A DNA stretch of 64,000 nucleotides from Turnera subulata (GCA_028386065.3 JAKUCV010007341.1:5548-69547), one strand, 5' to 3'. Shown: positions 46,854 through 58,079, counted from the stretch's first letter. Program-made: numbers and translations. The notes: generated by a model from the letters alone, not told the origin.

Positions 46854-47583
46854 AGCACTTCTTCTCTGTTGTAACACCTTTATTAAAATAAATAAAATGA
46901 GTTTCCTTTTTAAATCAAAATTCTCTTATGTTAAGAAATCTTATGTCAAATGGAAAAATAAAACGTCTCAAGGTAAAACAAAAATCAATAATAAGAATAT
47001 AAAATCAAATTTAAAGAAATTTAAAAAAAAAACTCGTTTAACAAAATCGAACAAAAAGAAATTAAACTAAATATGTTTCATGAACGGTGTTCGTATCGGA
47101 CGTGAACATCCTCGAATCACGAAACGTTCCGTACAACTAACGGTGACGTCGGTTAACCTCGTGAAAAAATACCCGTTAACTCGGAAGGCGATGTTCACGG
47201 GATCATCCTGTGTCCCTCGAAGGAAACGATACCCACTTGTTCACATTTTCCGCATAAGACAAAACGTCTGTCAAGGCTCGTATCTCTCCACGATGTCCGA
47301 ACAGCTGTGAGCTTGTCGCACATGCGCTCTACTCGAAATACGGCCCCATCCGTCTGGCCTCAACGGTCACGGATGCAAGTGATAAAAGATGCAAGAAAAT
47401 ATAGAAAGACCATAACAAGAAAAGACAAGGTAGCCAGAGCGAAAGAAAATCATGAGTTAGGAAAAGCCTGAAAAACTCTGGCATGGGTCCGAAAAACGCG
47501 TAAAGCAATAAATGCAAGCAATGGTAAAATACAAAAGGCAAGATCTTGAAAATCAAAAACGGTAATCACGCTTCCTATAAGAG

Positions 47584-47591
47584 TATAAAAG
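47584..47591 (+). promoter_or_regulatory. TATA box before antisense ORF2 (element B)
   Basis: TATAAAAG lies 114 bp upstream of the ORF2 ATG and is conserved at 54972-54979 in element A. A TGACGTCGG word (bZIP-type core) lies further up near 47143-47151 and is also conserved. Confidence 0.6.
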
Positions 47592-47697
47592 AGTGAGCGG
47601 TGATGAGTAAATTATTAAAAGCATTAAAAGCAACAAACACTCAAGCAAACAAAACCACAAAACTCCGAAAAACCAAACACAAACACGTCCCAACACA

Positions 47698-48381
47698 ATG
47701 CCTGCTCCTTCATCCGTCTTCTTCGTCGAAGGTGCCAATCTTGGCAGAAGGAACCGACTGGCTTACAGCATGGTCAACGAACGTGCTGAGGAGCTGCCGA
47801 ACGAGCTCGGCAGAATGCCACGTCTAGTCTTCGTCGACGAACTCTATTCGTCACGATTCTTCGTCACTCCCATGGAAGAGGTATTCTACCTAGAGGACCA
47901 TGGGACACTTAGGACTTCCTACTACGGCTCAGCAAACTCCGTGATGTTCTTCATCTCGGATAGGCTTCAAGAATTCAACCTGGAGTCCACTTGCCAGACT
48001 GTGGAGCAAGGTGCTTACTACCAGCTCGCAATGACAGCCCAGAGCATACCCAGAATGACTCGGCTACCTCCAACCTGGCCAAAGGTACGTCTGCTGGTGT
48101 GGAACTGCAGAGGAGTTGCAAGACGTGCACAGGAATTCTCACGCACTCTGAGGGACCTGAAGAACCAGTACAAGCCCAACATGGTTCTTCTGACGGAGAC
48201 GCAGTGGCAACCACGGGACGACCACGGTCTGATTCCACTCCGATTCCCTCAAGCTAACCGGTTCGAGATTCCTGGCCAGCACGACAGAGGCGGCATGTGG
48301 TTCTCCTGGAGCGACAGGGTCACGGTCAACGTCAACAGTGACGCAAACAGTTTCCGTGTCAACGTCGTTGCAAACCGTTGA
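47698..48381 (+). CDS. Antisense ORF2 of element B: novel N-terminal domain fused to a half EEP nuclease fold, 227 aa
   Basis: Residues 1-125 form a domain I do not recognise (FFVEGANLGRRNRLAYSM, FVDELYSSRFFVTPMEEV). From residue about 130 the protein resembles the first half of a LINE-type endonuclease: VRLLVWNCRG, then KPNMVLLTETQ for the conserved Glu, then GGMWFSWSDRVTVNV. The LINE at 2533-3324 has the same motifs in the same order. The second half of the fold, with the GDFN and SDH catalytic motifs, is absent, so nuclease activity is unlikely. A splice-like fusion of a captured LINE piece is inferred. In element A the first 197 codons are shared, with about 29 silent and only 5 or so replacing codon changes. 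The start is fixed by this conservation. Confidence 0.7.
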   Translation: MPAPSSVFFVEGANLGRRNRLAYSMVNERAEELPNELGRMPRLVFVDELYSSRFFVTPMEEVFYLEDHGTLRTSYYGSANSVMFFISDRLQEFNLESTCQTVEQGAYYQLAMTAQSIPRMTRLPPTWPKVRLLVWNCRGVARRAQEFSRTLRDLKNQYKPNMVLLTETQWQPRDDHGLIPLRFPQANRFEIPGQHDRGGMWFSWSDRVTVNVNSDANSFRVNVVANR

Positions 48382-48757
48382 ATGTATTTCTGTTTTTATA
48401 ATTTATCAAAAATCAATGTATTATTTCCCTTTTTATTAAATATAAAATATCCATGTAATATTTCCCTTTTTATAAATATAAAATATCAATGTACCATTTC
48501 CCTTTGCAATCAAAATAATTTTTTTTCCCTTTATCTCGAAATATCGGTATTATCAATAATATTTGTATTTTCGCATATTATGGCATCATTTACCTCATAT
48601 GTGTATGTTCCGCGACAGCTGGCGTCCCTCGACTGGATCCATAATGCACTTAACTAAAATGTTATAAAATAATAAACAACTGGAGCGAACTATGCAAGCA
48701 AGACAACAACACACATAGACTGCCCGACAAGACCTAACGCCCGCGCCGCAACCAAAA
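48382..48757. other. Element B internal end with possible primer-binding site
   Basis: AT-rich sequence follows ORF2. The last 20 bp, on the minus strand, read TTTTGGTTGCGGCGCGG next to the LTR end, a degenerate match to the initiator-Met primer site. No coding potential seen. Confidence 0.5.
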
Positions 48758-51700
48758 TGAGACGCCCCGACCCGTATTTACCGTATACAGTAAACACGTG
48801 CCGGAACTGTGACAACCCAGCCCAACAAGGCCTAGCATACAGTGTATAAAGCATAACCCTGGCTCAACAGCCCAAAAGTATAAACTACAATATGGCCCTA
48901 CGGCCCAACATCAACAACATCAATAAAAACGAAACTGGCCCAATGGCCCAACAACATTAACAATATGCACAGCGGAAGACTTAAACTCACTAACACTGTA
49001 TGCGACACATGCAATTGATGGATCCAAGCCTGTCCAAGGGAAACACCGCAGCCTGTCTGGAATGCACTAAGCCTGTACATGAAACAACTCATCCTGCGGG
49101 ATGAAACCCCGCAGGCGAGGGGTGAGTCCGAAACGCTCACCGACGAAAGATAAACAGTGATATATTCAACCATAACACTTTCGAAGTAAACCCAACAATC
49201 ACAACAATAAGCACAAACAATCACATCACAAGGATACTACCATAACAACTGACACATACTACACGACAGAGGAATCCAACTCAAACAACACATCAGAGGA
49301 AACTCACTAAATCATATCTAAGCCATGACCATCTATACTGACTATACCATACACTAGTTCCCGATCAGGACACTTCAACTCTACCACATGAAGGGTAACC
49401 GACCCAGTCTCAACAGACTATACTACACACACTCTGGTCCTGACAGACTATACTCAACTAAGGTTCCTCATCGTATGTTGACTTACCGCTACTATGCTTG
49501 CTGATCATCCAACCCGGTACCAAAACAATCTCAACATCTCGTGAGCCTCGCTCACCGGGTAGCCGGCAACCAGCACGGACCATACCCAATCAACATCACA
49601 AACCGGTCCCCGGGTAGAATCACAACACAACACGGCAACAGCAGTCACCACAACAACTAGTAACCACAACATCAACAATACTCAATATCTGATCAAAACG
49701 ACAGGAGATACTCATCCAACAATTATCAAAAGAAGCCAACAAGCAAAGGACAACTGGCAACCGGTGCCCACGACAATGGACTACTCACAACCAACGACAA
49801 TAATTAACACCCGTAAACTGGCAACCTATGCCGACCACGGTCAACCGACTAAACTGAGGACTGACAACATCCAAGGGAATAATCAAGAGACATCATGCAA
49901 ATGAACATATCACATCATAGCCCAATAAGCAAAAGCACATTTCAAACAACACTGAGTCAAGACCAAAAGAATATTTATTATTATTTCCAATTTTAACCTC
50001 CGGGCCCGTCACTGGACAAGCTAGGGTCGTACCTGGTTATTAACTAATTCTGGATGCCAGGCCCCACCACAATCCGGGATCAACATCCCCATATCTCAAA
50101 TCCGGGATCAACATCCCAATATCTCAAATCCGGGGTCAACACCCCAATATCACAAATCCGGGATCAACATCCCAATATCACAAATCCGGGGTCAACACCC
50201 CAACCAACAAACCCTCTGGCAAGACACCACAGAACTAGTCTCTAACCATCTAGTCGTACCACTACTTTCCAAGTGACAATTATATCATCTCAATTCAATT
50301 CCAATTCTCATTCCAATTTCCGTTATCCTTTTCCCAATTATCCACAATCAATAATCCAACATCATTCTCAACACATCATCCAAGAATCAACATCACAATC
50401 CAGACAACAATTTCATATCACCAAACTTTCACATCAAACAATTCAACAATAACAAACCGTTCAACAATATTTCCAACACGACATACACAGGACTAACACG
50501 TTTCTACAACAGCATCAACAATACCATAGCAATCATGTAACAGTCAACAATCATTCCAGCAGATCAAACAAACAACAAACCACAAAACTACACACAGCAT
50601 TACGGGCACATATCAGGGTTTATCCATCCTGACCTTGGCCGATTATTCAACTCCGGAAATACTGACCGGTACGACGCCGGCTCCTCGGGAAACTGTCCGA
50701 TATCAAACCTATACACAAAGCAATGTACACACACATAAATGCACATAATCGGTATACTATGATGCCAATACTACGAATTAATCCCATCCCGAATACTTAT
50801 CCTTTATTTCCATCTTTTACCAAAAACAATTTATCGTACGTATATCCGAATATAATTTCGGTACCATACTTTAATTAAAACTCTTTTCAAATATTTTTCA
50901 TAAATTAATTATACTTTTTCCAAAATATAATTACCATAACATGATTTTTCTGAAAATACAATATATACTTATGCTCCCAAAGTATTTGTAGAATGTATCC
51001 TTTTCTAAAATAGTTACCATATAGTAATTTGCAAATGTTATAATTCATATTATAATTACCTTGGTTTCTTGAAATATAACAAAATAATTACTTCATTTAC
51101 TTTCACAAAATTACCATATATTTATATTTCCCAGAATAAATAATCCATATCCCCTTTCCATAATGTTAGATAGAATAATTATTACCATCACATATATTCT
51201 TTTCCAAAGGAAATAATTATGATGAAATAATATTTCTAGAAATTAAATACATATTTATTTACATATGTATATATACTAGAAAGTATTTAACCAAATTTTC
51301 CAAATATAATTATAAATCCATTACTGATTACTATTATTATTTTTTTATTTTTTTTATTTTTTTTATTTTTTTTATAAACTGGGTTGGGCCATAAATAGTG
51401 CTGGACCAGGTCTTGCACAGTATCCAGCCCAGACCCAGCCAGCCCAAACCACAAACCGGCCCAGAATAATTAGCCCACACTCACCCAGCCCATGACCCGT
51501 TCGACTCAGCCCATACCCAGATGTAATCGGGTCAGCACCACACGGATCCGGGTAGCTACCCGGGTCGTCCACCCCGCTCCACACCAAACTCGACGGTGCT
51601 GGCTCGGGCGCAGCAGCTGCAAGGCGAGGTCGGCGCGGCTGCTGTCGTGTGCAGGCCAGGAGGCGACGGCAGTAGGTGGGTCGTGGCGGCGTCGCTGTGC

Positions 51701-52374
51701 TGCAAGCGTCGACGGAGGAGGGCGGTGAGCCAAAGAGGAGAGGATAGCCCCGTCGGGTTTCCAGCCAAGCGCGGCGCGTCTGGCGGCGAAATCGAGCGGC
51801 GACGGCTGCGTCTGGTTGGCGACGGCACGGGGGTGCGATGGTGAGGGTGGTGGCGGTGAGGTGAAGGTGGCCGGCGGCGGTGCTCCTTCCCTTCTCTTGT
51901 TTCTTTTTTTTTTTTCCACTCTTTTCTTTCTTTCTCTCTTATTTTTCTTTTTCTCTCCATTTTTCTCTCTTCTCTTTTTCTTTTTTTTTCTTTTGCTCTC
52001 CTCCTCTCTTCTACCGGCTTTAAACTGGTTTCTATTTTTTTATTTATTTTTTTATTGTTTTACTATTAAGCATGTGAACATCAAATAATATAAATCGTCC
52101 GTATTACGGGCGAATCCGATCCGGACCAGAAAATAACCGATACCTCCTTAGTTATTTTCTGGTGTGATTTTTCGAGAAATTTCGAAACTCGGAAAATACC
52201 AACTTAGGTTCAAAAAATCCGCGGGAAAATCACGAGCGCGGGAAAACACTCGGATTCGAAAAACGACTCCCGATTTACCTTGAACTAATTACCCAAGATT
52301 AATTCAACAGTAAATCACGGTAAAACGACCTTTACAGTCCGGTAAAAATCAAAAATTTTACCCGGGCTGTTACA
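48758..52374 (-). repeat. Element B right LTR (5' LTR in element orientation)
   Basis: Nearly identical to 42683-46289. I count only scattered single-base differences, plus a few small indels such as in the T-run near 51340-51372. It has the same landmarks, including the hairpin array at 50076-50201. Confidence 0.93.
50076..50201. repeat. Hairpin array of element B right LTR
   Basis: Five 28-bp units with the same alternation of GGGAT and GGGGT stems as 44001-44126. The spacers differ from the left LTR at two or three bases, while all stems stay complementary. Confidence 0.93.
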
Positions 52375-52379
52375 TTTTT

Positions 52380-53679
52380 CCTAGGGTGATAATATTCCAG
52401 AAAAAAATAGATTTCCATAATATATTCGGAAATATATCAGTTTATGTGTATTATGTATATATATATATTCCATTTTATTATTAATTTTATTATCAAGTTA
52501 TTAAGCAGACTGGGCATGAACAATGGACTATTCAAGCCCATGCCCAAGCCAAAGTTTCGGCCCAACACCCAGCCCTCACACATAACCCACAAACACTATC
52601 CCACAAATCACAGCCCAAAATCTAGCCCAAACCACAACCCATAAACCCAGCCCACGACCCATACCTACCCAAACGATAAACCCAAAGCCCCATTAATCTC
52701 ACAGCCTATAACTTATGCCCAAGCCCAAAATCAACACAAAACCCATCTCAAAAGCCCACACGACCGTCATCTTCAACCTTTGAACTCACCGTGGCAAGGT
52801 GGGTTGCAGGCGGCTGGGCACCGACGAAGCGGCAGCTGGACGGCAGCATCAGCGGGAGAGGAGGGTGGAGGTGCTGGTGGCGGGTCATGGTGGTGTCGCG
52901 AAGGAGAAGGAAGAGCGGGCGGACCCGGCGGCAGCTCGCGGGTCGTATTGCGTCGGCTGCGTCGTGCGGTGCTGCGACTGCGTCGGGGAGGAGGAGAAGG
53001 AGATGCAGGCGACGGTGGGGACGGTTGCAGTGGAAGGCTCGGCGGTGGACACGGGTGGAGGTGGTGGTCGGCTAGCTTCGTCAGGCGGCAGCGTCGATTG
53101 CTGCGTGTGACTCCGGCGGCAGCAGGGGGAAAAAAAAAAGAAGAAGGGAGCAGGGGAGAGGAGGGGAGGAGCTGGCGGCGCGCTGGCTGTGAGGAGGAAG
53201 GAAGGGGATGGAACGGGTTGTTTTATTTTTCTCTGGTTTGTGCCTTGGTGTTGTTGTTTTTTTTTTGCTGGAAGGTGAAGATTGAGAGAATGATTGCAGG
53301 CAGAAATTAAGAAGATCACAGGTGAGCATCACGGGTTACACAGGAAATGAACACTGGTAGCACAGAAAAAGTAGACGCTGCCCTGCATAATTGAGGCGGC
53401 TCCATTATGCAGGGCCGTGTCCAAATCGGACCAGAAATTAATCGATACCCCGTAGTTATTTTCCGGTGTGATTTTCCGAGAAATTCCGAAACCCGAAAAA
53501 TACCAACTTAGTCCCGAAAAATCAACGGAAAAATCGCGAGCGCGGGAAAACTCTCGGTTTCGAAAAACGACTCCCGTTTTACCGTGAATTAATTACCCAA
53601 GATTAATTCAACAGTAAATCACGGTAAAACAATTTCTACAGTCCCGGTAAAAATCCAAAATTTTACCCGAGCTGTTACA
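52380..53679 (-). repeat. Element A left LTR, inner part
   Basis: Continues 42682 across the inserted element B. It has an AT-rich start, a GC-rich patch (52780-53220) and the terminal hairpin, and ends GAGCTGTTACA. Confidence 0.9.
53381..53414. repeat. Perfect 11-bp hairpin near LTR end (element A left LTR)
   Basis: The arms CCCTGCATAAT (53381-53391) and ATTATGCAGGG (53404-53414) flank a 12-nt loop. The stem is present in the other LTR at 57083-57116, and in related form at 17828-17859 and 62035-62056. Confidence 0.9.
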
Positions 53680-53822
53680 TTCTACCCCCTTAAAAAGAAT
53701 TTCGTCCCCGAAATTCCGTCTTCTCCGTGGGTCCTACCACGATAAGCTTCTGGCACACTCTGCCAGGTATCCAAACTCAACATGAGATACCGCTTATACC
53801 CTTAAGCGACATCTCATCCGCT

Positions 53823-53830
53823 TATAAATA
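53823..53830 (+). promoter_or_regulatory. TATA box before antisense ORF1 (element A)
   Basis: TATAAATA lies 42 bp before the ATG. In element B the same place reads TACAAATA, so the box is weakened there. Confidence 0.55.
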
Positions 53831-53864
53831 CCGAACCTCATAGCTGAGACATTCACTCTCAGCC

Positions 53865-54242
53865 ATGGACTCTCCACTTCGTTCTCGAACGACCTCAGAC
53901 TCCGAGAACAACAGCTACATCGGTGGCACGGCTTTCCCGACAAGCTCCAATGAAGAGCCTCCAAAGAAACGGTTCAAGACCAACATCATCGGTCTGGAGG
54001 AGCACATGGTGGTCTCCCCAAAGCGACGGAGGAAGCGTGCCGGCAAGAAAGCTGAAGACAAGAAAGGCAAAGCGATAGCTGAAAGCAGCACACCGCAGCA
54101 GAAGTTGACGCAGCTGAACGTCTCGTTGAGGAAGATCAGCTCGGCAGTGGCACAAATTGAACTGGCGTGCGCGGAGCTCTTCCCGCACTTAAGGAACGTT
54201 CAACAACTTGTAAAAGACCTTGAGAAGCAAGTAGCTCCTTAG
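53865..54242 (+). CDS. Antisense ORF1 of element A, 125 aa
   Basis: Same length and start as the B copy at 46476-46853, and no frameshift or stop despite about 6-7 percent nucleotide divergence. The replaced residues are mostly mild (Asp/Asn, Ser/Thr, Lys/Arg twice, Val/Ile twice) plus one Met/Ala. Both basic patches and the C-terminal heptad region are kept. A polyadenylation word AATAAA is at 54284-54289. The function is unknown. The open frame in an older, otherwise damaged element supports real constraint on the family. Confidence 0.7.
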   Translation: MDSPLRSRTTSDSENNSYIGGTAFPTSSNEEPPKKRFKTNIIGLEEHMVVSPKRRRKRAGKKAEDKKGKAIAESSTPQQKLTQLNVSLRKISSAVAQIELACAELFPHLRNVQQLVKDLEKQVAP

Positions 54243-54971
54243 AGCACTTCTTCTCTGTTGTAACACCTTTATGAAATAGATAAAATAAATTTCCTTTTTA
54301 AATCGAAATTCTCTTGTGTTAAGAAATCTTGTGTTAAATAGGAAAACAAAACATGTCAAGGCAGATTAAAAATCAACCATAAGATTATAAAATCAAATAT
54401 AAAGAAATCAAAAATTAAAACTCAGTTAACAAAATCAAAACAGAAAGAAATTAAAACAAAACATGTTCCCATGAACGGTGTTCGTATCGGACGTGAACAT
54501 CCTCGAATCACGAAACGTACCGTACAACTAACGGTGACGTCGGTTAACCTCGTGAAAAAGATACCCGTTAACTCGGAAGGCGATGATCACGGGCACGTCC
54601 TGTGTCCCTCGAAAGACACGTTACCCACTTGTTCACAATTTTCGCATAAGCCAAAACGTCTGTCAAGGCTCGTATCTCTCCACGATGTCCGAACAGCTGT
54701 GAGCTTGTCGCACATGCGCTTTACTCGAGATACAGCCCCATCCGTCTAGCCTCAACGGTCACGGATGCTTGTGATAAAAGATGTAAGAAAAATAATGACA
54801 CCATCAAAAGAAACGCCAAGGTAGCCAGGGCATAAGAAATCGTGAGTCAGAAAAGAGCTGTAAAACACCGGCACAGTAGCCGAATACGCGCAAAGCATTA
54901 AGTAAAGCAACGGTAAAATTCAGAAACAAAATCTTGAAAATCAAAAACGGTAATCACGCTCCCCATAAGAG

Positions 54972-54979
54972 TATAAAAG
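54972..54979 (+). promoter_or_regulatory. TATA box before antisense ORF2 (element A)
   Basis: TATAAAAG lies 111 bp upstream of the ATG at 55083, in conserved surroundings (CCATAAGAG before it). Confidence 0.6.
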
Positions 54980-55082
54980 AAGGAGCGGTGAAGTGTAAAT
55001 CACCAAAAGCAATCAAGGCAACAAAACGCTAAAGCAAAAGAAAACACCACGTTCAAAACAAAACCCCACACGTCCAAACAAA

Positions 55083-55715
55083 ATGCCTGCTCCCTCGTCG
55101 GTGTTCTTTGTCGAAGGTGCCAATCTTGGCAGAAGGAACCGACTGGCTTACAGCATGGTCAACGAACGTGCTGAAGAGCTGCCGAACGAACTCGGCAGAA
55201 TGCCACGCCTGGTCTTTGTCGACGAGCTCTACTCGTCGCGGTTCTTCGTCACTCCAATGGAAGAGGTGTTCTTCCTAGAGGACCATGGGACACTGAGGAC
55301 TTCATACTACGGCTCAACAAACTCCGTGATGTTCTTCATCTCGGATAGGCTTCAAGAGTTCAACCTGGAGTCCACTTGCCAAACTGTGGAGCAAGGCGCT
55401 TACTACCAGTTCGCAATGACAGCCCAGAGCATACCCAGAATGACTCGGCTACCTCCAACCTGGCCAAAGGTACGGCTACTGGTGTGGAACTGCAGAGGAG
55501 TGGCAAGGCATGCACAGGAATTCTCACGTACTTTGAGGGACTTGAAGAACCAGTACAAGCCCAACATGGTTCTTCTGACAGAGACGCAGTGGCAACCACG
55601 GGACGATCACGGTCTGATTCCACTCCGATTCCCTCAAGCTAACCGGTTCGAGATTCCTGGCCAGAGAGACAGAGGCGGCATGTGTATACATATTTCGGTA
55701 CCATACTTTAATTAA
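55083..55715 (+). pseudogene. Antisense ORF2 of element A, C-terminus replaced by LTR sequence
   Basis: The first 197 codons match ORF2 of element B. After GGM the frame runs into LTR sequence at about 55685, because a deletion fused the internal domain to the middle of the LTR, and it stops after some 13 foreign residues. The half-EEP region therefore loses its last strand (FSWSDRVTVNV). The unknown N-terminal domain and WNCRG remain. Confidence 0.7.
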
Positions 55716-57381
55716 AACTCTTTTAAAAACATTCTCATAAATTAATTATATTTTTCCCAAAATAGTAATTACCATAATTTTCTGGAAAATATAACATATG
55801 TATACATAGATATTTCCAAGATATCATATTTAATAAAACTATTTACCATATTATAATTACTAAATATTTTTATATTAAGAAAACTATATTCCAGAAAAAT
55901 TAGTCATACGAAACTACTTCCTAAAACTAAATTCGAATTAATAGATATACCCATATACATTTTCCCAAAGACAAAATATTTTTTTCCCAAACCATTATAA
56001 TATCGAAATATTATCCAAGTATATATTTTTTTCCAAAGGTAATCAGTTACCATTTTTTTTTTCCTAGGGTGATAATATTCCAGAAAAAAATAGATTTCCA
56101 TAATATATTCAGAAATATATCAGTTTATGTGTATTATGTATATATATATATATTCCATTTTATTATTAATTTTATTATCAAGTTATTAAGCAGACTGGGC
56201 ATGAACAGTGGACTATTCAAGCCCATGCCCAAGCCAAAGTTTCGGCCCAACACCCAGCCCACACACATAACCCACAAACATTATCCCACAAATCACAGCC
56301 CAAAATCAAGCCCAAACCACAACCCATAAACCCAGCCCACGACCCATACCTACCCAATCCATAAACCCAAAGCCCCATTAATCTCACAACCCATAACTTA
56401 TGCCCAAGCCCAAAATCAACACAAAACCCATCTCAAAAGCCCACACGACCGTCATCTTCAACCTTTGAACTCACCGTGGCAAGGTGGGTTGCAGGCGGCT
56501 GGGCACCGGCGAAGCGGCAGCTGGACGGCAACATCAGCGGGAGAGGAGGGTGGCGGTGCTGGTGGCGGGTCACGGTGGTGTCGCGAAGGAGAAGGAAGAG
56601 CGGGCGGACCCGGCGGCGGCTCGCGGGTCGTATTGCGTCGGCTGCGTCGTGCGGTGTTGCGACTGCGTCGGGGAGGAGAAGAGGGAGGAGGAGAAGGAGA
56701 TGCAGGCGACGGTGGGGACGGTTGCAGTGGAAGGCTCGGCGGTGGACACGGGTGGAGGTGGTGGTCGGCTAGCTTCGTCAGGCGGCGGCGTCGATTGCTG
56801 CGTGTGACTCCGGCGGCAGCAGGGGAAAAAAAAAAAAGAAGAAGGGAGCAGGGGAGAGGAGGGGAGGAGCTGGCGACGCGCTGGCTGTCAGGAGGAAGGA
56901 AGGGGATGGAACGGGTTGTTTTATTTTTCTCTGGTTTGTGCCTTGGTGTTGTTGTTTTTTTTTTTTTTGCTGGAAGGTGAAGATTGAGAGAATGATTGCA
57001 GGCAGAAATTAAGAAGATCACAGGTGAGCATCACGGGTTACACAGGAAATGAACACAGGTAGCACAGAAAAAGTAGACGCCGCCCTGCATAATTGAGGCG
57101 GCTCCATTATGCAGGGCTGTGTCCAAATCGGACCAGAAATTAATCGATACCCCGTAGTTATTTTCCGGTGTGATTTTCCGAGAAATTCCGAAACCCGAAA
57201 AATACCAACTTAGTCCCGAAAAATCAACGGAAAAATCGCGAGCGCGGGAAAACTCTCGGTTTCGAAAAACGACTCCCGTTTTACCGTGAATTAATTACCC
57301 AAGATTAATTCAACAGTAAATCACGGTAAAACAATTTCTACAGTCCCGGTAAAAATCCAAAATTTTACCCGGGCTGTTACA
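55690..57381 (-). repeat. Element A right LTR, truncated by deletion
   Basis: It corresponds to 42308-42682 plus 52380-53679. The outer 2 kb of the LTR, including the hairpin array and terminal dyad, and the primer-site edge of the internal domain are gone. Similarity to the left LTR is high where both exist. The GC-rich patch here has a small insertion near 56680. Confidence 0.88.
57083..57116. repeat. Perfect 11-bp hairpin near LTR end (element A right LTR)
   Basis: Identical arms to 53381-53414. Confidence 0.9.
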
Positions 57382-57484
57382 GAGCTTAGAAATATTTGTT
57401 TTCCCAAAAATAAAATGGAGAAGGCACTTAGAAAATCCTCTCCAGATCTGTCAAGTTAATTACTGATTATTGTGATAATTTATT

Positions 57485-57946
57485 GGAGAAATATAGTGAA
57501 TAACTGAGAAATGAGAATAGTCTTTGGAAACTGAATATTTAATTGTTAGCACACTGTAAGGGTGTTATTACGAATCATTTCTACTTATATCTTAAATAAA
57601 AATGCATGCATTATTTTTCAGTAATTTTTTTTTGAACTTTGTATAGGTTACAAGGATAAAAGAATTGTATAGCTGAGCTTCATTGGTAAGTCTCTATGGT
57701 TTGTGATGATCTTTTGGAGAAATATAGTAAATAACTAAGAAATGAGAATAGTCTTTGGAAACTGAATATTTAATTGTTAGCACACTGTAAGGGTATTTTT
57801 ACGAATCATTTCTACTTATATCTTAAATAAAAATGCATGCATTATTTTTGAGTAATTTTTTTTTGAACTTTCTATAGGTTATAAGGATAAAAGAATTGTA
57901 TAGCTGAGCTTCATTGGTAAGATTCTATGGTTTTCAATTATAATGC
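57485..57946 (+). repeat. 231-bp tandem duplication including a small exon-like unit
   Basis: 57485-57715 and 57716-57946 are close copies. Each has a splice-like unit: a TATAG acceptor, then about 44 bases containing AAAAGAATTGTATAGCTGAG, then GGTAAG as donor. Confidence 0.85.
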
Positions 57947-58079
57947 GAATGCTTCAATTATTTTTTAAAATTATTTTGATAATTGAGAAATAATTAATTT
58001 TTCATTGCCAACCATATTTATGTTTTTAGATTGTTCTATTACAGCTGCTAATTATGTTTTATTTTTATGGTACAAGAAT

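Larger units (their letters stand above)
42683..52374 (-). mobile_element. Element B: complete LARD-type LTR element nested in element A
   Basis: 9,692 bp, flanked by TTTTT on both sides (42678-42682, 52375-52379). The left LTR is 42683-46289 (3,607 bp), the internal domain 46290-48757 (2,468 bp) and the right LTR 48758-52374 (3,617 bp). The two LTRs are almost identical, so it is young. On the minus strand it has a polypurine-like tract AAGGTGGGTAGAC (complement of 46290-46302) and, 3 nt inside the other LTR, a possible primer site TGGTTGCGGCGC, which matches the Met-initiator site at 8 of 12 positions. It lacks gag-pol. The interrupted sequence of element A is continuous in A's other LTR (56030-56070), which confirms the insertion. 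Confidence 0.93.
40241..57381 (-). mobile_element. Element A: large non-autonomous gypsy-like LTR retrotransposon, interrupted by element B
   Basis: The element is bounded by the 5-bp target duplication GAGCT (40236-40240 and 57382-57386). The left LTR is 40241-42682 plus 52380-53679, split by element B. The internal part is 53680-55689 and the right LTR remnant 55690-57381. Read on the minus strand the LTR begins TGTAACAGC, and the left LTR is preceded by the polypurine tract AAGGGGGTAGAA (complement of 53680-53691), which fixes the orientation as minus. A deletion removed the end of the right LTR and the primer-binding region. No gag, protease, reverse transcriptase or integrase is present, which suits a LARD-type element. 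Two plus-strand ORFs lie in the internal domain. Confidence 0.9.
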
